A stretch of 64,000 nt of DNA from Streptomyces showdoensis (GTDB lineage Bacteria; Actinomycetota; Actinomycetes; Streptomycetales; Streptomycetaceae), in contig NZ_BAAAXG010000006.1 of the NCBI RefSeq assembly GCF_039535475.1, forward strand, positions 62,001 through 126,000. The letters are read 5' to 3'. Shown here piece by piece: positions 34,298 through 44,247 of the stretch. The notes under the pieces are model-generated. The model did no database searches, was not told where the DNA came from, and saw only the letters and a list, made by a program, of their open reading frames with translations. Numbering within the stretch: position 1 is the first letter of the stretch; each line of letters starts with the position of its first letter. The position numbers and the translations under genes were made by a program.

Positions 34298-35782
34298 CTA
34301 CCAGTTACCGGGCGCGTAATCCTTCATGAACACCCCGTACAGGTCCTCGCCCAGCTCGCCGCGCACGATCGGGTCGTAGACCCGGGCCGCGCCGTCGACC
34401 AGGTCGAGCGGGGCGTGGAAGCCGGCCTCGGCGAGCCGCAGCTTGTCGAAGTGGGGACGCTCGTCGGTGATCCAGCCGGTGTCGACCGAGGTCATCAGGA
34501 TGCGGTCGGTCTCGAACATCTCCTGGGCGCTGGTCCGCGTCACCATGTTCATCGCGGCCTTCGCCGCGTTGGTGTTCGGGTGGCCGGCGCCCTTGTAGCC
34601 GCGGCTGAAGACGCCCTCCATGGCGGAGACGTTGACGACGTACGAGCGGCCGCTGGACGCCTTGGCCGCGGCCTCGGCCATCACCCCGCGCAGCTTGCTG
34701 ATGAGGATGAACGGCGCCGTGTAGTTGCACAGCTGGGTCTCCAGGAGCTCCACCGGCGAGATCTGCTCGATGGACTGGACCCAGGTGTTGGACTCGACGA
34801 CGTCCGGCACCAGGCCGCCCGCGTCGATGGCGGTGCCGTCGAGGTGCCGGGCGACGCTGGCGTTGCCCGCGACCAGAGCGAGGTCGGCGACCTGCTGGGC
34901 GTCGAGCCCGCTGACGCCCGCGGGGAGCGCGGCGCCGGAGCCGAGCTCGCCGACCGCGCCGGAGCCGAAGGCGCCGATCACGTGGTGGGCGGGCAGCTCG
35001 CCGGCGGGCAGCGGGGCGTTCTCGCCCTCGACCAGGGCCGCGTAGGCGGAGGCCAGGCGGCGCACGGTCTGCGTCGCGTTGTTGACCAGGATGTCGAGCG
35101 GGCCGGCCTCGGCGACCTGGTCGGCCAGGGCCACGGCCTGGGCGGGGTCGCGCAGGTCGATGCCGACGACCTCCAGGCGGTGCATCCAGTCCGCCGAGTC
35201 CTCCATCGCCTTGAAGCGGCGGATGGCGTCCTTGGGGAAGCGGGTGGTGACGGTGGTGTGGGCGCCGTCGCGCAGCAGCCGCAGCGCGATGTACATGCCG
35301 ATCTTGGCGCGGCCTCCGGTGAGCAGCGCGCGCTTGCCGGTGAGGTCGGCGCGGGCGTCGCGGCGGGCCCGGTTGAGGGCGGCACACTCCTGGCAGAGCT
35401 GGTGGTAGAAGTAGTCGACCTCGACGTAGCGCGTCTTGCAGGTGTAGCAGGAGCGCGGGCGCTGGAGTATCCCGGCGATCTGGCCGGCCTCGGTCACCGA
35501 GGAGGGCAGGATGCCCTCGGTCTCGTCGTCGATGCGCTGGGCGGAACCGGTGGCCGTGGCCTCGGTGACCGCCTTGTCGTGGGCGGTCTTGGCGGCGCGG
35601 CGCTCCTGGCGGCGGCGCTGCTTCACGGTCCGGTAGATGCCGGCGGTCGCCCGGCGGACCGCGATGGCGTCCGGGTGGTCGACCTCGATCTTGTCCAGCT
35701 CGTCGAGCACGCTCAGGCAGACGGCCAGGCGCTCGGGGTCGATGCCCGGCCCGTAGTCCTGGGTCTCTTCAGTCACCGTCAT
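34298..35782 (-). CDS. atypical SDR-family oxidoreductase with N-terminal zinc-ribbon-like region
   Basis: A 494-residue protein: a charged helical N terminus (1-105), a CxxC-CxxC module (Cys112, 115, 130, 133), then a Rossmann fold (about 148-494) with TGGRAKIGMYIA (NAD(P) binding), LVNNATQT and a catalytic-like Ser386. The Tyr of the YxxxK pair is replaced: the residue four before Lys408 is Thr404 (HPNTNAAKAAMNM). The extra module and the altered site distinguish it from classical dehydrogenases. ATG start. Three GTACT boxes lie 35-62 bases upstream. Monocistronic. Confidence 0.85.
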   Translation of the reverse strand: MTVTEETQDYGPGIDPERLAVCLSVLDELDKIEVDHPDAIAVRRATAGIYRTVKQRRRQERRAAKTAHDKAVTEATATGSAQRIDDETEGILPSSVTEAGQIAGILQRPRSCYTCKTRYVEVDYFYHQLCQECAALNRARRDARADLTGKRALLTGGRAKIGMYIALRLLRDGAHTTVTTRFPKDAIRRFKAMEDSADWMHRLEVVGIDLRDPAQAVALADQVAEAGPLDILVNNATQTVRRLASAYAALVEGENAPLPAGELPAHHVIGAFGSGAVGELGSGAALPAGVSGLDAQQVADLALVAGNASVARHLDGTAIDAGGLVPDVVESNTWVQSIEQISPVELLETQLCNYTAPFILISKLRGVMAEAAAKASSGRSYVVNVSAMEGVFSRGYKGAGHPNTNAAKAAMNMVTRTSAQEMFETDRILMTSVDTGWITDERPHFDKLRLAEAGFHAPLDLVDGAARVYDPIVRGELGEDLYGVFMKDYAPGNW

Positions 35783-35816
35783 GGCCTTCGTCGTTCCTCG
35801 ATCGCTCGCGCCGTGG

Positions 35817-35844
35817 GTACTCCGCGAGTACTGCCGTCAGTACT
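35817..35844. promoter_or_regulatory. three phased GTACT boxes upstream of the SDR gene
   Basis: GTACT occurs at 35817-35821, 35828-35832 and 35840-35844, spaced 11 and 12 bases, on one face of the helix. Two are full AGTACT palindromes. They lie 35-62 bases before the SDR start and could bind a regulator cooperatively. Confidence 0.4.
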
Positions 35845-35859
35845 CCCAAAGACGCAACT

Positions 35860-36573
35860 TTACGGAGCCGGGGGCCGCGCCTCCAAACCCGTTCGGGGCG
35901 GGTGGTCGAACACACAGTCGCCGCAGAGGCCGCCGGAGGGGCAGCGGTAGTAGAGGCAGCAGCTGGTGCGGCGCAGGGCGGGGCCCCGGACCGTACGGTC
36001 CAGGTCGGGGTGGTCGAAGAGGCCCCGGACGAGGACGGCGGCCCGGTCGGCGGCGTCCGGGCGGCCGTGGGCGCGGGCCCAGCGGACGAGCTCGCGCAGC
36101 GCCCCGGCGAGCGCGGAGCCCGCGTTGCCCCACAGCAGGCGCTCGGAGATCCGCCCGTCGCGGGCGAAGGCCGCGTGCAGCGGGACCAGGTGGGCCTCGT
36201 GGACGGCGGCCCGCAGCTCCTCGACGCCGGCGGGGAGGGTGCTGCCGCCGGACCACCACAGGTCGTCGGGCGAGGTGAGGGCGCCGTCCCAGTGCAGGGT
36301 GGCGGGCGTCAGCTCGGGGAAGCGGCCGTGCAGGGCGGCGGGGCCCAGGGCGGTGGACCACAGACGGGCGGCGAGGCCGAGGTGCGCGATCGAGGCACCG
36401 ACCCGGCGCTCGGGGGCGCCGAGCCGGGCGGTGACGCGGTCCACCCGCGCGGCGAGCGGGCCGTCCTCCCCCGCGTACAGACGGGAGAGCGGGAGGTGTG
36501 CCGCGCCGGGGCCGGGCGGGGTGGTGCGCAGCGCGAAGAAGCCGCCCACCTGTGCGCTGTCGTCGAGATCCAC
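35860..36573 (-). CDS. FhuF-like (2Fe-2S) ferric-siderophore reductase family protein
   Basis: A 237-residue protein ending in the FhuF-type cluster motif: TSCCLYYRCPSGGLCGDCVF, with the vicinal Cys pair and C-x2-C pair that bind a [2Fe-2S] centre. The N-terminal two thirds (about 1-200) has the weakly conserved FhuF helical region (LGLAARLWSTALGPAALHGR, DLWWSGGSTLP). It probably releases iron from siderophores, but no siderophore gene is adjacent. GTG start. Stands between the SDR gene and the divergent transporter. Confidence 0.85.
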   Translation of the reverse strand: MDLDDSAQVGGFFALRTTPPGPGAAHLPLSRLYAGEDGPLAARVDRVTARLGAPERRVGASIAHLGLAARLWSTALGPAALHGRFPELTPATLHWDGALTSPDDLWWSGGSTLPAGVEELRAAVHEAHLVPLHAAFARDGRISERLLWGNAGSALAGALRELVRWARAHGRPDAADRAAVLVRGLFDHPDLDRTVRGPALRRTSCCLYYRCPSGGLCGDCVFDHPPRTGLEARPPAP

Positions 36574-36871
36574 GCCCGCATCCTCCCGTACCCGCCGCCC
36601 GCTCCGGACCTCCCCGCCCCGAATCGATCAGGTCCGGCCCGGGCGGGCCAATGTGGACCGGACCGGGCTCCGACTGGCTCGGGTTCCGCTGTCCGCGGGG
36701 GCCCGGATCGGCGCTGCCCGCCTCGGCCCGGGCACCGGAAAGGTCGCGTTCCACCCGGCCTGACCTGCGCGGGCGTACATCCCAGGGTGTACGGGGGGAG
36801 TTCGTACTCCATCTGCGGTACCTCCGATCGCGTCCCCAGGTACGAGGACGGGAGCGCTCCGGAGAGAGATC

Positions 36872-39316
<2,445 letters not shown>

Positions 39317-39484
39317 TCAGCGGCCGGCGGGACCCGGCTGCGGCTGGGGCTCCGGCTCGGGGACGGGCACCGGGGTCGGCTGGGGTTCCGGCACCGGGTT
39401 CGGCGGCGGTACGGGCGAGGGCACCGGCGGAGGCACCGGCGGCGGGACGGGCGAGGGGGGCTCGGGGTACGGGGGCTGGGTCAC
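39317..39484 (-). CDS. possible 55-residue Pro/Glu repeat peptide
   Basis: GTG at 39484 with GGAG six bases upstream opens a frame of alternating Pro with Val, Glu and Gln (VTQPPYPEPPSPVPPPVPPP at the start, ending PQPGPAGR). Third positions are all G or C, but a Pro-codon repeat gives that automatically. No signal or anchor. It fills most of a 377-base gap between GNAT and Rpf/M23 genes. It could equally be repetitive noncoding DNA. Confidence 0.3.
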   Translation of the reverse strand: MTQPPYPEPPSPVPPPVPPPVPSPVPPPNPVPEPQPTPVPVPEPEPQPQPGPAGR

Positions 39485-39591
39485 GGCGGGCTCCGGTGCG
39501 CGGGGGCAGGGTCGGATCCAGGTTGCCCCGGTCCGTCCGCCCCCGCGCGCGGAGCCCGTTCATTCGGGTCGGCGCCCGGCGGCCGGCCGGG

Positions 39592-39936
39592 TCACCAGAG
39601 GTCCGGCGAGGCCTTCAGCTGGGCCTTGGCCGCCCGGACGACCTCCTCCGGGGCCACCGGGGCCTCCTCGGGGTGCCGTGCGGCCCAGGCCGCCGCGTAC
39701 GGGCAGAGCGGGACGACGGGGACGCCCTCGGCGGCGGCGGTCCGGTAGAACTCCCGGACCAGCGCCCCGGCGACGCCCTGCCCCTCGTGGGTCGCCTCGA
39801 CCACGGTGTGCACCGCGACGAGGGCGTGCGGCGGGGCGTCCAGGACGAAGTAGACGACGACGCCGGCGTAGTCGCCGTCGTCGAAGGCCTCCAGGCGCCC
39901 CTTCTCCCGGTCGTCGCGGATGGTCGGCTCGGCCAT
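39592..39936 (-). CDS. GNAT-family N-acetyltransferase (YjdJ/COG2388 type)
   Basis: A 114-residue short GNAT domain. The acetyl-CoA loop is VEATHEGQGVAGALVREFYRTA (about 47-68), with CPYAAAWAARHPE at 78-90, the pattern of the minimal GNAT_acetyltr_2 group. GGAGG precedes the ATG. It follows panD by 59 bases on the same strand. Acceptor unknown. Confidence 0.9.
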   Translation of the reverse strand: MAEPTIRDDREKGRLEAFDDGDYAGVVVYFVLDAPPHALVAVHTVVEATHEGQGVAGALVREFYRTAAAEGVPVVPLCPYAAAWAARHPEEAPVAPEEVVRAAKAQLKASPDLW

Positions 39937-39995
39937 GCTGCGGTCCTCCAGACTCGTCGGGCCCGTCGGCTCCGGCCCTCCGGCCGCCCGGGGGC

Positions 39996-40421
39996 TCAGA
40001 CCTGCGCGGGCACCGCGTGCGGCGCCCGCACCGTGTCGCTGCCCGGGACCGGCGCGGAGGCGTCCTGTCCCAGCTCCACGATGCGGTTCCCGGCGTCCAC
40101 GTGCACGACGCGCGGCACGAACGTGCGCGCCTCGGCGTCCTCCACCTGGGCGTAGCTGATGAGGATGACCAGGTCCCCGGGGTGCACGAGGTGGGCCGCG
40201 GCCCCGTTGATCCCGATCACGCCGGAGCCTCGCTCGCCCTCGATGACATAGGTCTCCAGGCGGGCCCCGTTGTCGATGTCGACGATGTGGACCAGCTCGC
40301 CGGGGAGGAGGTCGGCGGCCTCCATCAGCTCGGCGTCGACGGTGACGGACCCCACGTAGTGCAGGTCGGCCTGGGTGACGGTGGCGCGGTGGATCTTGGA
40401 CTTGAACAGAGTACGCAGCAC
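39996..40421 (-). CDS. panD: aspartate 1-decarboxylase precursor
   Basis: A 141-residue pyruvoyl enzyme making beta-alanine for pantothenate and CoA. The self-cleavage site is Gly24-Ser25 in [10 protein letters not shown]; other family segments are [44 protein letters not shown] and YAQV. The C-terminal tail after residue 118 is longer than in E. coli. Other pan genes are not in the window. Upstream is a repeat-rich 260-base region shared with the divergent phosphatase gene. Confidence 0.97.
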   Translation of the reverse strand: MLRTLFKSKIHRATVTQADLHYVGSVTVDAELMEAADLLPGELVHIVDIDNGARLETYVIEGERGSGVIGINGAAAHLVHPGDLVILISYAQVEDAEARTFVPRVVHVDAGNRIVELGQDASAPVPGSDTVRAPHAVPAQV

Positions 40422-40563
40422 TTGGGACTCCTCGAAGACAGCTCCCTGCCTGCTTTGTGCAGGTCAAGGGCGTCGACGACCCTACACCTGCGCCGCCGTC
40501 CGATGGTTGTGAGGAACATCGCTCCGGGCGGGCTGGACGGCCTCCCGTCCGGGCTTTCGCCTT

Positions 40564-40617
40564 CGCCCGCCCGCCCGCCCGCTCGTGCGTGCGCGCGTGC
40601 GTGCGTGCGTGCGTGCG
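40564..40617 (+). repeat. CCCG then TGCG tetranucleotide repeats
   Basis: A run of CCCG units changes into (TGCG)n with one CGCG interruption, within the panD/phosphatase divergent region. Alternating purine-pyrimidine sequence is Z-DNA prone. It places GCGT 15 bases before GGGTAG (40630-40635), a weak match to the SigB-type promoter pattern. Confidence 0.6.
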
Positions 40618-40683
40618 ATCACGGAGACGGGGTAGACGCATCGTCCGGAACGACCCGGAGCCGTACGCGCGGAAGGAGACGTC

Positions 40684-41244
40684 ATGGGCCCGGAGCCCGG
40701 ATGCAGGCGGGCGCCACCGGCAGGGGACGGCGCGGCCGGGGTCCGGCTGCTGTTGGTGCGCCACGCGAAGGCCGTGCGCAAGGACCGGCGGATCGACGAC
40801 TTCGACCGCGAGCTGAGCGAGCGGGGCAGGGGCGACGCGCCCCGGACCGGCCGCCGGCTCGCGGGCTCCGGTCTCGAACCCGACTTCGTGCTCTGCTCCC
40901 CGTCGCGCAGGACCCGCCAGACCTGGCGGCTCGCCGCCTCCGCGCTGGAGGACCCGCCGCCCGTCGTCCACGACGAGCGCCTCTACAGGGCGCCGCCCGG
41001 CACGCTGGTCTCCGTCCTGGCCGAGCGGAGCCCCGGCCTTCGCACCGTGGGCCTCGTCGGCCACAACCCGGGGATCCGCGAGCTGGCCGCCGGCCTGTGC
41101 GGGAGCGGCCCCGCTGAGCTGCTGGAGCGGGTGAGGGCGGGCTTCCCGACCTCGGGCGTGGTGCTGATCGAGCTGCCCGGGGGCTGGGAGTCGCTGTCCC
41201 CCGGCAGCGGAAGGGTGATCGCCTGCTGGTCACCGGGCGACTGA
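40684..41244 (+). CDS. SixA-like histidine phosphatase
   Basis: A 186-residue single-domain phosphohistidine-type phosphatase. RHA motif at Arg26-His27 (LLLVRHAKAV), DRELSERGRGDAPRTGRRL, the arginine in CSPSRRTRQTW, and second His127 in VGLVGHNPGIRELA. Family enzymes dephosphorylate phospho-histidine proteins or small phosphates. The ATG follows GGAAGGAGACGTC. Possible SigB-type promoter about 50 bases upstream. Confidence 0.9.
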   Translation: MGPEPGCRRAPPAGDGAAGVRLLLVRHAKAVRKDRRIDDFDRELSERGRGDAPRTGRRLAGSGLEPDFVLCSPSRRTRQTWRLAASALEDPPPVVHDERLYRAPPGTLVSVLAERSPGLRTVGLVGHNPGIRELAAGLCGSGPAELLERVRAGFPTSGVVLIELPGGWESLSPGSGRVIACWSPGD

Positions 41245-41359
41245 TCCCGCCGCCGGGCCGGGCGCGCGCCGCCGCCCGGCCCGGCGGGGACGGAATGCGA
41301 CACGTCCCCGCGATGCACCGCGCGGGGCGCCGGCGTACGCCTGTGGAGCGGGTCGGGCG

Positions 41360-41503
41360 TCAGCGGTGGCGCAGCCTGCCGAACAGGCGGCGTGCCTGGG
41401 CGCGCCTGCGCGGGTCGTTCGCGGCGCGGCGAAGCGACGCCGCCGCGTCACGGCCCCGGGGGCTGCGGGCGAATCGCTTGATGCGGTCCAGCAGTGCGGT
41501 CAT
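41360..41503 (-). CDS. 47-residue basic protein
   Basis: A small gene with GGAGGAG six bases before its ATG. Product starts MTALLDRIKRFARSPRGRDA and is rich in Arg and Ala, ending RRLFGRLRHR. Amphipathic helices are likely, so nucleic-acid or membrane binding is possible. The longer frame upstream encodes shadow sequence. Divergent from the DUF6458 gene across about 300 bases that contain a SigB-like promoter reading the other way. Confidence 0.65.
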   Translation of the reverse strand: MTALLDRIKRFARSPRGRDAAASLRRAANDPRRRAQARRLFGRLRHR

Positions 41504-41742
41504 GGGTTCTCCTCCGATGTCCGTGTCCTGACACATCGTGTTGCCCCGGGCGGCCGTCTCACACGTCCCCTCTGTCGACGATCCGTCAGGAGCCGTGCGC
41601 AGGAAGGTCGTTCCCGTACGGGAGCGGCGCGGCCGGTCGAAGTGGGCCGGGAAGGCGGCGAGGCTCGCCGCCACGCTCCCGACGGATCGCCCCGGTCGTG
41701 CGGCCCCGGACCGGTCCGTTGCGACCGTCTCCGGGTACGGCG

Positions 41743-41767
41743 GAATGATCCCCGCGGACCCGGGTAC
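41743..41767 (+). promoter_or_regulatory. SigB-type promoter for the DUF6458 operon
   Basis: GAAT-N15-GGGTAC fits the Streptomyces SigB-type consensus GNNT-N14-16-GGGTAC/T. It ends 39 bases before the DUF6458 ATG. The rest of the 300-base intergenic region holds no gene that I can support. Confidence 0.6.
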
Positions 41768-41806
41768 GCGGACGCTGTCCAACCCGCAGGGGAGGAGCAA
41801 CCAACC

Positions 41807-42031
41807 ATGGGTCTGGGACTGTTCATCATCATGATCGCCGTCGGCGCGATCCTCACGTTCGCGACCGACTGGGAGATCCAAGGGGTCGACCTCGATCTGG
41901 TCGGCCTGATCCTCATGGGCGTCGGCCTGCTCGGGACCGCCGTCTACACCAGCGTCCTGCGCCGCCGCCGGATGGTGGTCCCGCCGGTGGCGCCCACGGT
42001 CACCGACGACGACCGTCGTGACCTGCTCTGA
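41807..42031 (+). CDS. DUF6458-like small membrane protein
   Basis: A 74-residue protein with two membrane segments (GLFIIMIAVGAILTFAT; LVGLILMGVGLLGTAVYTSV) separated by DWEIQGVDLD, then a basic cytoplasmic tail. This matches a small actinobacterial membrane family (DUF6458). GGGGAGGAG precedes the ATG. It is first in a probable stress operon with PRC-barrel and SRPBCC genes and has a SigB-type promoter. Confidence 0.8.
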   Translation: MGLGLFIIMIAVGAILTFATDWEIQGVDLDLVGLILMGVGLLGTAVYTSVLRRRRMVVPPVAPTVTDDDRRDLL

Positions 42032-42091
42032 GGCGGCCCGCACGTCCGGCGCCGCGCCCTGCACGAACCCAGCGACAGAGGAGTGACAGCG

Positions 42092-42466
42092 ATGACCGAC
42101 CATCTGTGGTCCTTCAGTGCCGAGTCCGGCCACCTGGCGGGTACCGACCTCACCGGGTGGCGCGTCGAGGCCGCCGACGGGCACATCGGCAAGGTGGACA
42201 AGCACTCCGACGAGGTGGACGACTCCTATCTCGTCGTCGACACAGGCGTCTGGATCTTCGGCAAGGAGGTGCTCATCCCGGCGCGGGCGGTGACCGGCGT
42301 CGACCTGGAGGAGCAGACCCTCCACCTCGCCCTGTCGAAGGAACAGGTCAAGGACTCGCCCGAGTTCGTCTCCGACAAGCACCTCGCGGACCGCCAGAAC
42401 CGCGAGGAGATCGACCAGTACTACCGCGCCTCCTGGCCCTTCGGGGGAGGCGTGGGCGGCTTCTGA
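42092..42466 (+). CDS. PRC-barrel domain protein
   Basis: A 124-residue protein with one PRC-barrel (about 18-80): DLTGWRVEAADGHIGKVDKHSD, YLVVDTGVWIFGKEVLIPARAV. The tail is acidic and hydrophilic (SPEFVSDKHLADRQNREEIDQYY). PRC-barrels bind RNA or protein partners; these stand-alone copies are frequent in Streptomyces general-stress gene sets. ATG 42092 follows GAGGAG. Lies 60 bases after the DUF6458 gene. Confidence 0.88.
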   Translation: MTDHLWSFSAESGHLAGTDLTGWRVEAADGHIGKVDKHSDEVDDSYLVVDTGVWIFGKEVLIPARAVTGVDLEEQTLHLALSKEQVKDSPEFVSDKHLADRQNREEIDQYYRASWPFGGGVGGF

Positions 42467-42552
42467 CGGGCCGCCGGCCCGCCCCGGCACACAGGAGCTC
42501 AGCAGCACGTCCCGACGGGGACGCGATCCCCGTCCGAGAGAAAGGTGTCGCC

Positions 42553-43005
42553 ATGTCCCAGGTGGAGGAGTCGGTCGAGGTCGAGGTACCGGTCCGCGCC
42601 GCGTACGACCAGTGGACCCAGTTCGAGACGTTCCCCCGCTTCATGGACGGAGTGGAGCGGATCGAGCAGCGCACGGACACGCTCACCCACTGGACCACCG
42701 AGATCGGCGGGGTGCGGCGCGAGTTCGACGCCGTCGTCACCGAGCAGATCCCGGACGAGCGCGTCGCGTGGACGACGGTCGAGGGCGAGGCCCGCCAGGC
42801 GGGCGTGGTGACCTTCCACCGCCTCGACGAGACCCGGACGAAGGTCATGCTCCAGATGGACTTCGCCCCCGAAGGGCTGACGGAGCAGGCGGGCGACAAG
42901 CTCGGCTTCGTCAAGCGCAAGGTGGCCGGCGACCTCAAGCGGTTCAAGTCGTTCATCGAGGAGCGCGGTGGCCTGCAGACGGGCGGCTGGCGCGGATCGG
43001 TCTGA
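42553..43005 (+). CDS. SRPBCC-family protein
   Basis: A 150-residue START/polyketide-cyclase-like fold: EVEVPVRAAYDQWTQFETFPRFMDGVERI at the N terminus and VTFHRLDETRTKVMLQMDFAP in the middle, ending in a helix (DKLGFVKRKVAGDLKRFKSFIEER). The family binds hydrophobic ligands; members of this coenzyme-Q-binding-like group are commonly stress induced in Streptomyces. AGAAAGG precedes the ATG. Probable third gene of the DUF6458 operon. Confidence 0.88.
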   Translation: MSQVEESVEVEVPVRAAYDQWTQFETFPRFMDGVERIEQRTDTLTHWTTEIGGVRREFDAVVTEQIPDERVAWTTVEGEARQAGVVTFHRLDETRTKVMLQMDFAPEGLTEQAGDKLGFVKRKVAGDLKRFKSFIEERGGLQTGGWRGSV

Positions 43006-43372
43006 GATCCGGCGACGGCCGGGAGGAGCGCCGGGGCCCCGTGCACGGCATACCCGTGCACGGGCCCCCGCCGGGGCGGGCCCCGCACGCGCACTCCCGC
43101 AGAGCGCAGTCCCGTCCGAGGACCCCAGTGCCCCGGGCCGGAGCGGCGGGAGCCGTCCCCGCGCTCCCGCCGCGTCCCCCCCGGCGCACCGCGCCGACGG
43201 GACGGGGCCCCGCCGCCGTCATCGGCGGCGGGGCCCCCGCGAACGGCCGGCCCGGCCGCGGCCCCGACTCCGCGCCGTGCCGCGCCGGACGGAAGCCCCC
43301 ACACCCGATGGGGGCTTTCGCCATGAGACGGTGCCATCCCGTTCCTGCCCCGCCCTTCAGAGGAGGACCCCC
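43006..43372. other. intergenic region with stacked hairpins
   Basis: 367 bases with no convincing gene. It holds a 15-base-arm hairpin at 43204-43237 (loop TCAT), a GTGCAC-centred dyad near 43040, and a clear terminator at 43293-43317. No promoter element for the following gene could be identified with confidence. Confidence 0.5.
43293..43317 (+). terminator. rho-independent-like terminator
   Basis: AAGCCCCCA (43293-43301) and TGGGGGCTT (43309-43317) around CACCCGA, followed by TCG; the stem is short but typical, ending the DUF6458-PRC-SRPBCC transcript. Confidence 0.7.
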
Positions 43373-43894
43373 ATGAACGAACGAGACGGCGGTACGCCGG
43401 AGGACGAGCGGAGGGAGTCCCCTCGCGACGGACGCGGCGAGACGGAGGAGGAACGCGCGGACCGGCGCTGGCAGGAGCTCCTCCAGGAGATCCGGGTGGC
43501 ACAGACCGGCGTCCAGATCCTCCTCGGTTTCCTCCTCACCGTGGTGTTCACCCCGCTCTTCCACGAGCTGGAGCAGACCGACAAGAGGATCTACCTGGTC
43601 ACGGTCGTCCTCGGATCCCTGGCAACGGGCGCCCTGATCGGCCCCGTCTCCTTCCACCGGATCGTGTCGGGGCGGCGGATCAAGCCGCATGCCGTCGTGT
43701 GGGCCTCCCGGCTCACCTTCGCCGGCATCCTGCTGCTGCTCGCGACGCTGATCTCCGCCCTGTTCCTCATCCTGCGGGTGGCGACCCACGACCCGTACGT
43801 GCCCTGGCTGGTCTCGGGTGTCCTCGCCTGGTACCTGATCTGCTGGTTCGCCCTGCCGCTGTGGGTCCGCACCCGCTACGCCGAGCGAGGCTGA
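43373..43894 (+). CDS. DUF6328-like membrane protein
   Basis: A 173-residue protein with a charged soluble N terminus (1-40, rich in Glu and Arg) and four membrane segments (VQILLGFLLTVVFTPLF; LVTVVLGSLATGALIGPVSF; LTFAGILLLLATLISALFLIL; LVSGVLAWYLICWFALPLWV). The motif ELLQEIRVAQTGVQILLGFLL is typical of the DUF6328 group. AGGAGG precedes the ATG. Function unknown. Confidence 0.82.
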   Translation: MNERDGGTPEDERRESPRDGRGETEEERADRRWQELLQEIRVAQTGVQILLGFLLTVVFTPLFHELEQTDKRIYLVTVVLGSLATGALIGPVSFHRIVSGRRIKPHAVVWASRLTFAGILLLLATLISALFLILRVATHDPYVPWLVSGVLAWYLICWFALPLWVRTRYAERG

Positions 43895-43912
43895 CCGGAG
43901 CCGGGGACGACG

Positions 43913-43949
43913 GAGAGGGGCGGCCCGCCATCGGCGGGCCGCCCCTCTC
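43913..43949. terminator. bidirectional hairpin terminator
   Basis: Perfect 17-base arms (43913-43929 and 43933-43949) with loop ATC between convergent DUF6328 and CsbD genes. Confidence 0.85.
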
Positions 43950-43979
43950 CCTGCCGGACGAGGTCCGTCGCAGGTCGGA

Positions 43980-44153
43980 TCAGTGCTTGAAGACGTCCTT
44001 CGCCTTCTCCTTGGCGGTGCGGGCGTCGCCCTTGGCCTGCTCGGCCCGGCCTTCCGCCTCAAGGCGCTCGTTGTCGGTCATCCGGCCGACCGCCTCCTTG
44101 GCCTTGCCCTTGGCCTGCTCGACCTTGGCCTTGCCCTTCTGCTCACCGGACAC
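43980..44153 (-). CDS. CsbD-family stress protein
   Basis: A 57-residue hydrophilic helical protein: SGEQKGKAKVEQAKGKAKEA and ERLEAEGRAEQAKGDARTAKEKAKD. CsbD is a classical SigB-dependent general stress protein in Bacillus. I take the GTG at 44153, with AAGGGAG upstream; this gives the usual CsbD length, whereas the longest frame adds 11 residues. Single gene, convergent with DUF6328. Confidence 0.9.
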   Translation of the reverse strand: MSGEQKGKAKVEQAKGKAKEAVGRMTDNERLEAEGRAEQAKGDARTAKEKAKDVFKH

Positions 44154-44247
44154 GAGATCGCTCCCTTCGTGCGACGCGTCTGACACCAGGACGCCTCACC
44201 GCGATCCGCGAGAACAAACCCATGGATTTCGGGCGCCGCCTCACCGC

